From assembly GCF_000328565.1 (NCBI RefSeq), contig NC_019966.1, forward strand, positions 930,001 through 994,000: a stretch of DNA of 64,000 nt, written 5' to 3'. Made by a program: the position numbers and the translations under genes. A model generated the notes under the pieces. It was not told where the DNA came from, did not search any database, and saw only the letters and a list, made by a program, of their open reading frames with translations. Below, piece after piece: positions 42,809 through 59,716 of this stretch (position 1 is its first letter; each line of letters begins with the position of its first letter). Origin of the DNA: Mycobacterium sp. JS623. Lineage in GTDB: Bacteria; Actinomycetota; Actinomycetes; Mycobacteriales; Mycobacteriaceae.

Positions 42809-43162
42809 ACCAACCCACTCGTCGCCAAGCTGCCCGATGAGCCCTATCGCATCTTCCGCAGCGGCGGCAGCCGGCTGCTCGGTGCGTTGATGCCGTTCTG
42901 GTACATCGGCACACTCGTCGCGTTGGTCGCCGGCGCCGTCGTATCTGGCAACGTGCTGGCGCTCGCCGCCGTCGCGGTGATGGCGGTGGCCCTGCTGTTG
43001 ACGGTCTCCGTGCTCGTCCCGATCAACAACCGGATCGGCGCGTGGCGCTCCGAAGACGATGTGAACCGTGACCTGGCCAGCCGATGGGACCGGCTGCACT
43101 GGGTCCGGGTGGGCCTGCTCGCGACGTTGTTCGTCGCGCTGACGGTCGGCATGGTCGCTTAG
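42806..43162 (+). pseudogene. DUF1772 membrane protein, 5' part lost
   Basis: From about 42806 the plus strand reads FTNPLVAKLPDEPYRIFRSG, then [57 protein letters not shown] and a stop at 43162. This is the C-terminal two thirds of a DUF1772 (anthrone-oxygenase-like) membrane protein with the conserved VPIN and W-x3-H-x2-R elements. The first helix and native start are missing. An ATG at 42722 is in frame, but its first 28 codons are antisense to the HxlR remnant, so any product would be chimeric. The two remnants meet head to head at about 42800-42808. Confidence 0.72.
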
Positions 43163-43258
43163 CGCACGTTCGAGGGCCGGCGAGGGTGCGCGAAGTGCTC
43201 ACGTTTTGCGGCGTGTCGGCGGGCAGACGCGCACGCTCGGCGCCGAAGTCGCACCGTT

Positions 43259-43288
43259 TTGGCTGATCGGCGGGTGGCAGGCTATTCT
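43259..43288 (+). promoter_or_regulatory. Candidate promoter of the rplJ-rplL operon
   Basis: TTGGCT (43259-43264) and TATTCT (43283-43288) are separated by 18 bases, a reasonable SigA-type pair. They sit just before the sequence that looks like the L10 leader, about 200 bases upstream of rplJ. Confidence 0.5.
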
Positions 43289-43289
43289 T

Positions 43290-43420
43290 GACCAGTTCCA
43301 CCGAAGACCGTCGGTCACCGAGAAATCGGTTGAAGGTCCGGGATTGCCCCGGCGGCCCACGCAGGAGGACGAGGCTAACGCTTATTTCAGTGCGCCCCGA
43401 CCTGTCTGCGTCGGGGCGTT
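43290..43420 (+). ncRNA. Ribosomal protein L10 leader with terminator-like hairpin
   Basis: This untranslated stretch upstream of rplJ is rich in short helices and contains the AGGAGG-like region near 43362-43368 seen in L10 leaders. It ends in a strong hairpin: CGCCCCGAC (43393-43401) pairs with GTCGGGGCG (43410-43418) over an 8-base loop, followed by a partly T-rich run. In many bacteria the L10-L12 complex binds such a leader to repress its own synthesis. Boundaries are approximate and the class is inferred from position and folding by eye. Confidence 0.6.
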
Positions 43421-43487
43421 CGTCATTTCCGGCCCTCGTGCGGCTCTGAAGCGGGACAACCAGATACCAATCACGAGGAGGCAATGC

Positions 43488-44060
43488 ATGGCCAAGGCTG
43501 ACAAGGCCACCGCGGTCGCCGACATCGCCGAGCAGTTCAAGGATTCGACGGCCACGCTGGTCACCGAATACCGCGGGCTGACCGTCGCCAACCTCAAGGA
43601 CCTGCGCCGGTCGCTCGGTGCCTCAGCCACCTACACGGTTGCCAAGAACACGCTGGTCAAGCGTGCCGCGGCGGAGGCTGGCATCGATGGGCTCGACGAA
43701 CTGTTCGTCGGTCCGACGGCGATCGCGTTCGTCAAGGGTGAGGCCGTCGACGCCGCCAAGGCGCTGAAGACCTTCGCCAAGGACAACAAGGCGCTGGTCA
43801 TCAAGGGCGGCTACATGGACGGCCGCGCGCTCAGCGTTTCCGAGGTCGAAACGATCGCCGACCTGGAGTCGCGTGAGGTGCTGCTGGCCAAGCTGGCCGG
43901 CGCGATGAAGGCAAACCTGTCCAAGGCGGCTGGCCTGTTCACCGCGCAGCAGGCGCAGGCAGCCCGGCTGTTCGCGGCCCTGCAAGAGAAGAAGACCGCC
44001 GAGGCGCCCGCCGACGCAGCATCCGAGAGCCCGGCGCCGTCCGACGACGCCGCTGAATAG
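43488..44060 (+). CDS. rplJ: Large-subunit ribosomal protein L10 (uL10)
   Basis: The 190-residue protein has [49 protein letters not shown] and [14 protein letters not shown], all L10 hallmarks; residues 155-190 are an Ala/Glu-rich tail of the kind seen in actinobacteria. L10 forms the base of the stalk and binds L7/L12 dimers. The start is ATG 43488, 9 bases after GAGGAGG; the long open frame upstream is the untranslated leader. Its helix near residues 130-160 binds L7/L12. It is followed by rplL after 52 bases. Confidence 0.97.
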   Translation: MAKADKATAVADIAEQFKDSTATLVTEYRGLTVANLKDLRRSLGASATYTVAKNTLVKRAAAEAGIDGLDELFVGPTAIAFVKGEAVDAAKALKTFAKDNKALVIKGGYMDGRALSVSEVETIADLESREVLLAKLAGAMKANLSKAAGLFTAQQAQAARLFAALQEKKTAEAPADAASESPAPSDDAAE

Positions 44061-44080
44061 ACCCACTACAAATCCCAGAC

Positions 44081-44100
44081 GTAAGTAAGTAAGTAAGTAA
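44081..44100 (+). repeat. Five tandem GTAA units before the rplL ribosome binding site
   Basis: Five perfect copies of GTAA (44081-44100) directly precede GGAAGGA (44101-44107), the Shine-Dalgarno of rplL. The tract lies in the 52-base spacer between rplJ and rplL. A change in copy number would not alter the reading frame of rplL but would change the spacer and the local structure. Confidence 0.85.
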
Positions 44101-44112
44101 GGAAGGACCAAA

Positions 44113-44505
44113 ATGGCCAAGCTGTCCACTGACGACCTGCTCGACGCGTTCAAGGAACTGACGCTGCTCGAGCTCTCCGAGTTCGTCAAGAAGTTCGAGG
44201 AGACCTTCGAGGTAACCGCCGCCGCTCCGGTCGCCGTTGCGGCCGCTCCCGGTGCTGCCGCTGGCGCCCCCGCCGAGGCTGCCGAGGAGCAGTCTGAGTT
44301 CGACGTCATCCTCGAGGGTGCCGGCGACAAGAAGATCGGCGTCATCAAGGTCGTCCGCGAGATCGTCTCCGGCCTGGGCCTCAAGGAGGCCAAGGACCTG
44401 GTCGACAGCGCTCCCAAGCCGCTGCTCGAGAAGGTCGCCAAGGAGGCTGCCGAGGAGGCCAAGGCCAAGCTCGAGGCCGCTGGCGCGTCGGTCACCGTCA
44501 AGTAG
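44113..44505 (+). CDS. rplL: Large-subunit ribosomal protein L7/L12 (bL12)
   Basis: The 130-residue protein has the N-terminal dimerisation helix ([29 protein letters not shown]), an Ala-rich hinge around residues 37-60, and the C-terminal factor-binding domain ([31 protein letters not shown] and [10 protein letters not shown]). It recruits EF-Tu, EF-G and initiation factors to the ribosome. GGAAGGA precedes the ATG by 5 bases. The gene ends 35 bases before a very strong terminator. Confidence 0.98.
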   Translation: MAKLSTDDLLDAFKELTLLELSEFVKKFEETFEVTAAAPVAVAAAPGAAAGAPAEAAEEQSEFDVILEGAGDKKIGVIKVVREIVSGLGLKEAKDLVDSAPKPLLEKVAKEAAEEAKAKLEAAGASVTVK

Positions 44506-44539
44506 CATCCGACTTCCGTCGGCGTAGCCGACAAATATG

Positions 44540-44582
44540 CAGCTGTGGGGCGGACCTGGCAAACAGGTCCGCCCCACAGCTG
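44540..44582 (+). terminator. Strong hairpin terminator after rplL
   Basis: A perfect 19-base stem (44540-44558 with 44564-44582, arms beginning CAGCTGTGGGG) closes on the 5-base loop GCAAA, 35 bases after the rplL stop. No T-tract follows, so it may stop transcription by stem strength alone, as many mycobacterial terminators do, or protect the 3' end. Confidence 0.8.
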
Positions 44583-44605
44583 TGTCTAGGGAATGTCTGG
44601 GGTCA

Positions 44606-44618
44606 GTCACAATGTGAC
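44606..44618. promoter_or_regulatory. Palindrome upstream of mkl
   Basis: GTCACA (44606-44611) and TGTGAC (44613-44618) are perfect arms around a central A, about 100 bases upstream of the mkl start and outside the terminator. A possible -10 box TACAGT lies at 44652-44657. In M. tuberculosis a TetR gene (Rv0653c) lies between rplL and mkl; none is present here. Confidence 0.4.
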
Positions 44619-44719
44619 GCAAGACGAGTGTCGTGGTCAGAGGGCGTAAGCTACAGTGACTCAAGCCACAGGCGGGAGCCATGTGGCGTGGGGCTGAATA
44701 TTTGGCGGAAGGATCGCGC

Positions 44720-45802
44720 GTGGGCATCGGAATTCAAGTAGAAGGACTGACGAAGTCCTTCGGGGCCCAGCGAATTTGGGAAGACGTCACCATGGAGATC
44801 CCGGCCGGTGAGGTCAGCGTGCTGTTGGGCCCGTCAGGTACCGGTAAATCGGTCTTCCTGAAGTCTCTGATCGGTCTGCTGCGCCCCGAGCGCGGCAAGA
44901 TCATCGTCGACGGCACCAACATCATCGAGTGCTCGGCCAAGGAGCTCTACGAGATCCGCACGCTGTTCGGCGTCATGTTCCAGGACGGCGCGTTGTTCGG
45001 CTCGATGAGCCTGTACGACAACACCGCGTTCCCTCTTCGTGAGCACACGAAGAAGAAGGAAAGCGAGATCCGCAACATCGTCATGGAGAAGCTCGAGCTG
45101 GTCGGCTTGGGCGGAGATGAGAACAAGTTCCCCGGCGAGATCTCCGGTGGTATGCGTAAGCGCGCCGGCCTGGCCCGCTCGCTGGTGCTCGACCCGCAGA
45201 TCATCCTGTGCGACGAGCCCGACTCCGGTCTGGACCCGGTCCGTACCGCGTATCTGAGCCAGCTGCTGATCGACATCAACGCCCAGATCGACTGCACGAT
45301 CCTGATCGTCACGCACAACATCAACATCGCCCGCACCGTGCCCGACAACATGGGCATGCTGTTCCGCAAGCACCTGGTCATGTTCGGCCCCCGCGAGGTC
45401 CTTTTGACCAGCGACGAGCCCGTGGTCCGGCAGTTCCTCAACGGCCGTCGTATCGGCCCGATCGGTATGTCGGAGGAGAAGGACGAGTCGACGATGGCCG
45501 AAGAGCAGGCCATGGTCGATGCCGGTCACCACGACGGCGGTGTCGAAGAGATTCAGGGCGTGCCCCCGCAGATCCAGGCAACCCCCGGCATGCCCGAACG
45601 CCAGGCTGTCGCTCGTCGTCAGGCCCGTGTTCGCGAGATCATGCACACCCTGCCGCCGTCCGCCCAGGAAGCCATCCGCGACGACCTCGAAGGCACGCAC
45701 AAGTATGCGGCCAGTGAATTCGGTGAAAGCGCCACGGCGCGGCACCGGTCAGCCGACGACGACGCGCCAACCGGCCGGATCCCGGTAGCCGAGGAGCGCT
45801 AG
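44720..45802 (+). CDS. mkl: Mce transporter ATPase Mkl/MceG
   Basis: The 360-residue ABC ATPase energises Mce lipid importers (such as the cholesterol importer Mce4) at the inner membrane. It has Walker A LLGPSGTGKSVFLKSL, the Q loop VMFQDGALF, the signature ISGGMRKRAGLARSL, Walker B ILCDEPDSGLDP and the His switch IVTHN. A family-specific C-terminal extension (RRIGPIGMSEEKDESTMAEE, then RARVREIMHTLPP) matches M. tuberculosis Mkl as I recall it. GTG 44720 is preferred because GGAAGGA (44707-44713) lies 6 bases upstream; ATG 44681 would add 13 residues. The gene is followed by an oxidoreductase gene after 9 bases. No permease gene is nearby, as expected for the shared ATPase. Confidence 0.95.
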   Translation: MGIGIQVEGLTKSFGAQRIWEDVTMEIPAGEVSVLLGPSGTGKSVFLKSLIGLLRPERGKIIVDGTNIIECSAKELYEIRTLFGVMFQDGALFGSMSLYDNTAFPLREHTKKKESEIRNIVMEKLELVGLGGDENKFPGEISGGMRKRAGLARSLVLDPQIILCDEPDSGLDPVRTAYLSQLLIDINAQIDCTILIVTHNINIARTVPDNMGMLFRKHLVMFGPREVLLTSDEPVVRQFLNGRRIGPIGMSEEKDESTMAEEQAMVDAGHHDGGVEEIQGVPPQIQATPGMPERQAVARRQARVREIMHTLPPSAQEAIRDDLEGTHKYAASEFGESATARHRSADDDAPTGRIPVAEER

Positions 45803-45811
45803 CCTTCGGAT

Positions 45812-48022
45812 ATGACCACCCAGCAGAAGGTCACCTTCTGCCGGATTTGTGAGCCGCTGTGCGGCATGATCGCGACCGTCGACGACGGTCGGCTGGTGTC
45901 GCTGCGGCCCGATAAGGACCACCCACTCTCGGCCGGCTTTGCCTGCCAGAAGGGCATCGCGTTCACCGAGGTCGTCAACGACCCCGACCGCGTCACCACT
46001 CCGCTGCGCCGCACGGCCGACGGCCGATTCGAACCCGTCGGCTGGGACGAGGCGATGTCCGACATCGCTTCTCGGCTGACCGACATTCACCGCAGGCACG
46101 GCTCTGGCGCGATCGGCTGGTACTACGGCAACCCGGGCGCCTTCAGCTATTCACACACGCTGGGCCTGGCGATGTTGATGAACGCGTTCGGCCCGCGCCT
46201 GCACGTCTTCACCGCCGGGTCGCAGGACGTCAACAACCGCTTTGTGGCCAGCCAGATGTTGTACGGCTCGCCGCTGGCGTTACCCGTGCCGGACATTCCG
46301 CGTACCGATCTGCTCGTCGTGATCGGTGCGAACCCCGTGGTCTCGCACGGCAGCGTGCTGACCGTGCCGCGGATCAAAGACCGGATGCACGACATCGTCA
46401 AGCGCGGCGGCCGGGTACTCGTCATCGATCCGCGCAAGACCGAGACCGCGGCCCAATTCGAGTGGCTGGGCATCGTTCCCGACGGCGACGCCTTCCTACT
46501 GCTGTCTCTGCTTCATGTGTTGTTCGGGGAGAACCTCACCGATTCCGCCGCGCTGGCCAGGCAGGCCGATGGCGTTGCGTGGCTGGAACAGTTGACCAGA
46601 CGGTTCAGCCCCGAAGCCACTGCGCCGCAAACGGGCATCGATCCCGACACCGTGCGCGCGCTGGCGCGCGACCTCGCGCGAACCCCGCGGGCGGCCGTAT
46701 ACGGCCGGGTGGGCACCAGCACGGGTGAAAACGGCACTCTCACAACATATTTGCTCGATGCAGTGAACCTGGTTGCCGGCAACCTCGATGCCCCCGGCGG
46801 CAGCATGTTCGGCACCTTCGGGATTCCAGGCGAACGGTGGGGGATGAAGGCCCTCGGCGCGCTGTTGCGAACCAGCTACAGCCGCAGGCGGTCGCGGATC
46901 GGTGGCTTCCCATCGGTGCTGATGTCTGAACCGGCGGGGCTGATGGCCAAGGAGATCACCACGCCAGGGCGGGGGCAGGTACGCGCGCTGTTCGTCAGCG
47001 CAGGCAACCCGGTGCTATCGGTACCCAACGGCAATGAATTAGAGACAGCGTTGGAGTCCTTGGAGTTGATGGTCGGGATCGACATCTATGTCAACGAGAC
47101 GCTCGCCCACTGTGACTATGTGCTGCCCGCCGCGACGATGTACGAACGCGACGATTTCCCGTTGCCCTTCCAGACGCTGCAGCCAACGCCCTTCCGTCAG
47201 ACGACCGAGGTCGTGGTCGCGCCGCCCGGTCAGGCTCGCGCTGAGTGGGAGGTGATCGACGACCTCACCCGCAGGATGTGGCGGCGCGCACCGGGACTGA
47301 TTGCGCTCGCGGTAGCACGAAAGGCACTGGCGCTCTTCGGTATTCGGCTGACCCCACGGTTGCTGGTGGACGCCGTGATCCGGCTGGGTGAGGGTGGCGA
47401 CCGCTACGGGCTGCGTCGCGGCGGCCTGACCTTCGCGCGGCTTGCCGCCGATTACCCACACGGCAAGGTGCTCGCGCGCAACCTGCGCGACGGCGTACTG
47501 CGCAAGGTGGTCGTGTACCGCGGCGGCCGCGTGCGGCTCCGGCATGACGAGATCGCCGCCGAGGTCGACGCGCTGTGGCGCAGACAAGTGCCTGACGGAT
47601 ATCCGCTGCGGCTGATCGGCATGCGCGAGACGCGTTCGGAGAACTCGTGGATGCACAACTCGCCGCTGCTGATGCGCGGCGATCGCGTCCAGGCCGCGCG
47701 CATGCACGTCGACGACGCGGTCGCGGTCAACATCGTCGACGGCGACCGGGTGCGGATCGCCTCGCCGCACGGAGAGATCGAACTGCCCGTCATCGTCACC
47801 AAGGACATCGTCGCCGGCGTCGTCGCAGTGCCGCATGGCTGGGGCCACAAGGGCACCGGCAGTTGGCAGGTTGCCAACGGAGCGGGCGGCGCCAACGTCA
47901 ACCAGCTGATGTCCAGCGCGCCGGAACATTTGGAGAAGCTGGCAGGCATGGCCCGGTTGACTGGCGTCCCTGTCCGCGTCGAGCGGGCAGCCGTCAAATC
48001 CGCTGCGCCACCCCGGCAGTAA
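45812..48022 (+). CDS. Molybdopterin-dependent oxidoreductase (Rv0197-like)
   Basis: The 736-residue protein has an N-terminal 4Fe-4S motif, Cys10, Cys13, Cys17 (TFCRICEPLCGM) and Cys45 (FACQKG). Then come VGWDEAMSDIA, VIGANPVVSHG and VLVIDPRKTETA of the molybdopterin domain, and a C-terminal molydop_binding domain (PDGYPLRLIGMRETRSENSW, NIVDGDRVRIASPHGE, GANVNQLMSS). It belongs to the DMSO reductase superfamily; substrate and electron partner are unknown. There is no Tat signal, so it is cytoplasmic. It lies 9 bases downstream of mkl and its 3' end overlaps the convergent pknK by 29 bases. Confidence 0.88.
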   Translation: MTTQQKVTFCRICEPLCGMIATVDDGRLVSLRPDKDHPLSAGFACQKGIAFTEVVNDPDRVTTPLRRTADGRFEPVGWDEAMSDIASRLTDIHRRHGSGAIGWYYGNPGAFSYSHTLGLAMLMNAFGPRLHVFTAGSQDVNNRFVASQMLYGSPLALPVPDIPRTDLLVVIGANPVVSHGSVLTVPRIKDRMHDIVKRGGRVLVIDPRKTETAAQFEWLGIVPDGDAFLLLSLLHVLFGENLTDSAALARQADGVAWLEQLTRRFSPEATAPQTGIDPDTVRALARDLARTPRAAVYGRVGTSTGENGTLTTYLLDAVNLVAGNLDAPGGSMFGTFGIPGERWGMKALGALLRTSYSRRRSRIGGFPSVLMSEPAGLMAKEITTPGRGQVRALFVSAGNPVLSVPNGNELETALESLELMVGIDIYVNETLAHCDYVLPAATMYERDDFPLPFQTLQPTPFRQTTEVVVAPPGQARAEWEVIDDLTRRMWRRAPGLIALAVARKALALFGIRLTPRLLVDAVIRLGEGGDRYGLRRGGLTFARLAADYPHGKVLARNLRDGVLRKVVVYRGGRVRLRHDEIAAEVDALWRRQVPDGYPLRLIGMRETRSENSWMHNSPLLMRGDRVQAARMHVDDAVAVNIVDGDRVRIASPHGEIELPVIVTKDIVAGVVAVPHGWGHKGTGSWQVANGAGGANVNQLMSSAPEHLEKLAGMARLTGVPVRVERAAVKSAAPPRQ

Positions 48023-51000
48023 CCGCGTCATCGAGGAACTCGGGCGGTATCTCGGGCCATTCGGGACGCCACCAACCGGACCGCTGATCGGCCTGCAGCT
48101 CCGAAAGCGTTGCGGCGACATAAGGACCACCGTCGACGAGGTAGCGCAGCATCCTCAACTGTGCGCATTGGGCTGCGACCGCGGCGATCGTGGCCTTGGC
48201 CTCGTCGACGTGTCCGGCGGCCGACAGGCTCGCACCCAACAGTCGACGCGCCCGCAACAACGCCTGTGGTCTGACCGGTGACGAGGTTCGATCGACCCAT
48301 CCCTGCGCCCATCGGCAGGCCAGCTCTTTCGACTCCTGATCGTCGGCGCCCATCAGCACCCGGATCGCCGACGCCTCCTCGAACTGGACGGTGATCTCGT
48401 CGATCGCGTCGACGGGCTGGCGGCGGCTTTCATACGTGGTCGTCGGCCACGGGTCAGCATCTGGGTGCGGCGCAAGGCCGAGCCGGGTGCGTTCGTGTTC
48501 GGCCATCGCCCGCAGCCGGTTCAGCGACAGCGCCCGCGCGACGCGGATGGCCTCGTCGAGCCGTTGCCCCGCGGCGTGCCGATCGCCCTGCAGCGCCTTG
48601 ATTCTGGCGGCGATCACGTAACGCGCGATCTTGAAATCGACCGAGCCGCCCTCCGGGCCGACCTTGTAGCCTTCCTCGAGCAGGCGGGCAGCTTCGTCGA
48701 GATCGCCTCGCTCGTAAAGCAATTCGCCCAGCGCCGAGCTCGCCAATCGGGCCGTGTAGGAATGACTGCCGCCCGACCGCTTTGCGATTTTGAGAGCCTT
48801 GCGGAAACAGGCTTCCGCCGTTGGGATGTCGAGCATCAGTCGATGCGCGAGCCCCGTGTAGCAGAGCCCGTGAACCATGTTGAAGCTATCGCCGTTGCGC
48901 TCGGCGTAGGGTGCGGCCCACGCCTGGATGCGGTTCACCTCGTCGAGGTTGTAGTGATAGGCGGCGGCGAAGGTGGACACGGTCGCCGCAACGGCTACGG
49001 CGAAGGGCCGCTGTGTTTCTCGACGTTCCAGACAGGGCCCGATGTGCTCGTCGATGCCTGCGAGACGGTCCGAGCGCAGGTCGGCCACTCCTCGCACGAC
49101 CCCGGCTTCCGCGCGCATGTCGACGATCTCTTCGTCGGTGATGCCGTACTTCGTCATCCGGGCTTCCATCAGCTCCAGCGCCTGTTCGGCGGCTGGGATG
49201 CGGTGCAGCACGATGTTGGCCCATGCCAGCGCAAGCTGAAGCCGCGGATCAGAGCGCACCACCGCGGAGGGCAGTTTGCCGATCAACCCGATCAGCGTGG
49301 CCATTTGCGATTTCGCCACCAGATCGATGCCGTGGTTCTCGACGAGCGTCACGGCGCGCTCGTCATCGCCCGCTGCAAGCGCGTGATCGACTGCCTCACT
49401 GACCATTTGGTGATCGGCGAACCACGTGGAGGCCGCCCGGTGCAGCCGAACGACCCGCTGCGGGTCGCGGCCGAGCCGATGCTGCAGGAAGTCACTGAAC
49501 AGTTGGTGATAGCGGAACCACTGTTCGTCGATCCGGTGCAGGAACAGATCGCGTTCCTCGACCAACTCGAGCATCGCCTGCCCGTCCGGCACGCCGGACA
49601 ATGCCGACGCGAGGTCGCCGCAGATGCGTTCGGTGATCGAGGTGGCCAGCAAGAAGTCGAGCATCGACGGTTCCAGAGTGTCGAACACGTTCTCGGCAAG
49701 GAACTCGCTGATCACATGGTGGCGGCCGGTCATCGTGTCGATCAACTGCACGGGATCGTCGCGCCCGCGCAGCGACAGCGATGCCAGCTGCAGTGCGGCG
49801 ACCCAGCCGTCTGTCTTGGCCGTCAGCTCCTCGACGTCGGCGTAGTCCAGATCCAGCCCACTCAGGTCGACGAGGAAGTTCTTTGATTCGGCCACGTCGA
49901 AACGCAGTGCGGTGGCGTCGATTTCGAGGAGTTCGTCTTGCATTCGCATCCTGCTCATCGGCAGGCCGCTCTGGCTGCGGCTGGTCACCACGACGTTCAA
50001 GTCATCGGAGGCGTAGACGAGCAGGTAGAGCAGCGCCCCGATGGTCGCGGGGTCGGTGACGCGCTGCCAGTCGTCGATCACCAACGTCATGCGTGTGCCA
50101 GTCTCATGGATCTCGTTGATCAACGACGTCAGCACGTAGCGCTCGGCCTCGTCGTCGTGTTCTTGAAGTACCTCGCCGAGCTCGGTTGCCAGGGCGGGCG
50201 TTACGGCTCGGATGGCCTCGATCAGATGGGACAGGAACCACACGACGTTGTTGTCGTCGTGGTCGACGGTCAGCCATGCCACCGCCACACCCTCGGCGGT
50301 CAGCAGCTTCGCCCACTGCGCGGCCAGCGTGCTTTTGCCGAATCCGGTCGGGCCGTGAATCACTGTGAGTTTCTTGGTGTTCCCGGCTCGTAGGACCTCG
50401 ATCAACCGGGCGCGGTCGACCAACGCCTTCGTCGACACCGGTAGTTGGAAACGGGTGGCCGGCACAGGCGGTGTCAGTGTCCGCGCCGGGTACGAACCCG
50501 ACGGTGTGCCGGGTGAGCGGGGCGGGTTGTACCGGATTGTGGGCGCCGGTATCGGCACGGGCATGTCGTCGACCGGCAACCCGTGCATCCGCTGCACCTC
50601 GCGCAACTGCTCCCCGAATTCCTCCGCGGTCGAAGGGCGGTCTTCGACATTGCGCGACATCGCCTGTTCGATCACCGCGCAGACGTCGGCGGGCAGACCG
50701 GAGTCGCGCATGTTCGGGATGGGTTGCTTCGTTATCCGAAGGAACTGGGCGACCATCTGCTCGCCCTGGCGACGCTCGAACACCGCGTGCCCTGTTCCTG
50801 CGCAGAACAATGTCGACGCCAGGCTGTAGACATCGGACGTGACGTCCGGCGTTTGACCGAGCAGCACCTCTGGAGCGGTGTATGCCGGTGAACCCATCAC
50901 CGCTCCGTCCGCGGTCTCGAATCCGCCGATCACCCTGGCGATTCCGAAATCTGTCAGCTGTGGCTCGCCGTACTCGGTGAGAAGGATGTTCGCCGGTTTG

Positions 51001-51449
51001 ACGTCACGGTGTACCGTCCCGCGGCGGTGCGCGGTTTCCAACGCGCCGGCCACCTTCACCCCGATATGAACGGCGTCGGCCCACCCCACCGGCCCGTTGT
51101 TGTGGATCTTGGCTTCCAGCGAACCGTGCGGGTGGTACTGCATCACGATGTACGGCCGGCCGGTGGCGGTGGTCCCCACCTGGAAGATGCTCACGATATG
51201 CGGGTGGCCGGACAGCTTGCCCATCGCGAGTTGCTCACGCACGAAACGTTCGACGTTGTCGGGCTCGAGATCTGCGGTCAGCACCTTCACCGCGACCGTC
51301 CGATCGAGTTCGGGCTCGCTGCAGCGATACACCACGCCGAAGCCGCCGCGGCCGATCTCCTCGGGATCTTCGAAACCGGCAGCCACCAACTCCGCCGGTA
51401 CTCCGGCGTACGCATCCGCCTGCGTCGGCATCGGGTCGCTGCGTGCCAT
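47994..51449 (-). CDS. pknK: Serine/threonine protein kinase PknK with MalT-like regulatory region
   Basis: The 1151-residue protein has a kinase domain with EIGRGGFGVVYRC (Gly loop), VAVKVLTAD (Lys), HRDVKPANI (catalytic loop), DFGIARV (DFG) and SPAYTAPEV (activation loop). Then comes an ATPase/STAND domain with Walker A IHGPTGFGKSTLAAQW and TLVIDDWQRV, and a long helical TPR region. This is the architecture of M. tuberculosis PknK (Rv3080c), which senses stress and controls transcription. Unlike MalT there is no C-terminal LuxR helix-turn-helix. ATG 51449 is taken as the start; ATG 51431 is the alternative. The protein has no membrane helix. Confidence 0.9.
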   Translation of the reverse strand: MARSDPMPTQADAYAGVPAELVAAGFEDPEEIGRGGFGVVYRCSEPELDRTVAVKVLTADLEPDNVERFVREQLAMGKLSGHPHIVSIFQVGTTATGRPYIVMQYHPHGSLEAKIHNNGPVGWADAVHIGVKVAGALETAHRRGTVHRDVKPANILLTEYGEPQLTDFGIARVIGGFETADGAVMGSPAYTAPEVLLGQTPDVTSDVYSLASTLFCAGTGHAVFERRQGEQMVAQFLRITKQPIPNMRDSGLPADVCAVIEQAMSRNVEDRPSTAEEFGEQLREVQRMHGLPVDDMPVPIPAPTIRYNPPRSPGTPSGSYPARTLTPPVPATRFQLPVSTKALVDRARLIEVLRAGNTKKLTVIHGPTGFGKSTLAAQWAKLLTAEGVAVAWLTVDHDDNNVVWFLSHLIEAIRAVTPALATELGEVLQEHDDEAERYVLTSLINEIHETGTRMTLVIDDWQRVTDPATIGALLYLLVYASDDLNVVVTSRSQSGLPMSRMRMQDELLEIDATALRFDVAESKNFLVDLSGLDLDYADVEELTAKTDGWVAALQLASLSLRGRDDPVQLIDTMTGRHHVISEFLAENVFDTLEPSMLDFLLATSITERICGDLASALSGVPDGQAMLELVEERDLFLHRIDEQWFRYHQLFSDFLQHRLGRDPQRVVRLHRAASTWFADHQMVSEAVDHALAAGDDERAVTLVENHGIDLVAKSQMATLIGLIGKLPSAVVRSDPRLQLALAWANIVLHRIPAAEQALELMEARMTKYGITDEEIVDMRAEAGVVRGVADLRSDRLAGIDEHIGPCLERRETQRPFAVAVAATVSTFAAAYHYNLDEVNRIQAWAAPYAERNGDSFNMVHGLCYTGLAHRLMLDIPTAEACFRKALKIAKRSGGSHSYTARLASSALGELLYERGDLDEAARLLEEGYKVGPEGGSVDFKIARYVIAARIKALQGDRHAAGQRLDEAIRVARALSLNRLRAMAEHERTRLGLAPHPDADPWPTTTYESRRQPVDAIDEITVQFEEASAIRVLMGADDQESKELACRWAQGWVDRTSSPVRPQALLRARRLLGASLSAAGHVDEAKATIAAVAAQCAQLRMLRYLVDGGPYVAATLSELQADQRSGWWRPEWPEIPPEFLDDAVTAGVAQRI

Positions 51450-55545
<4,096 letters not shown>

Positions 55546-55578
55546 TTGCGGCGGAGCCGCAGCGCTATTGGTTACTAA

Positions 55579-59556
<3,978 letters not shown>

Positions 59557-59568
59557 TCACTCAAGAAG

Positions 59569-59595
59569 AGAGCCCTCGCCTTGTGCGAGGGCTCT
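59569..59595 (+). terminator. Intrinsic terminator of the rpoBC operon
   Basis: AGAGCCCTCGC (59569-59579) pairs with GCGAGGGCTCT (59585-59595) over a 5-base loop, followed directly by TTTCTTTC. This is a classic hairpin plus T-tract, 12 bases after the rpoC stop. Confidence 0.9.
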
Positions 59596-59716
59596 TTTCT
59601 TTCGCCGAGGGTGGACTTATGACACGTCTGCGCCCCCAAATGCGTGGCACAAGTCCACAGTCGACGTGATGTGGGCGAACGCGGCGGTGTCGGGCCGCCT
59701 CACTAGACTCGACTCC

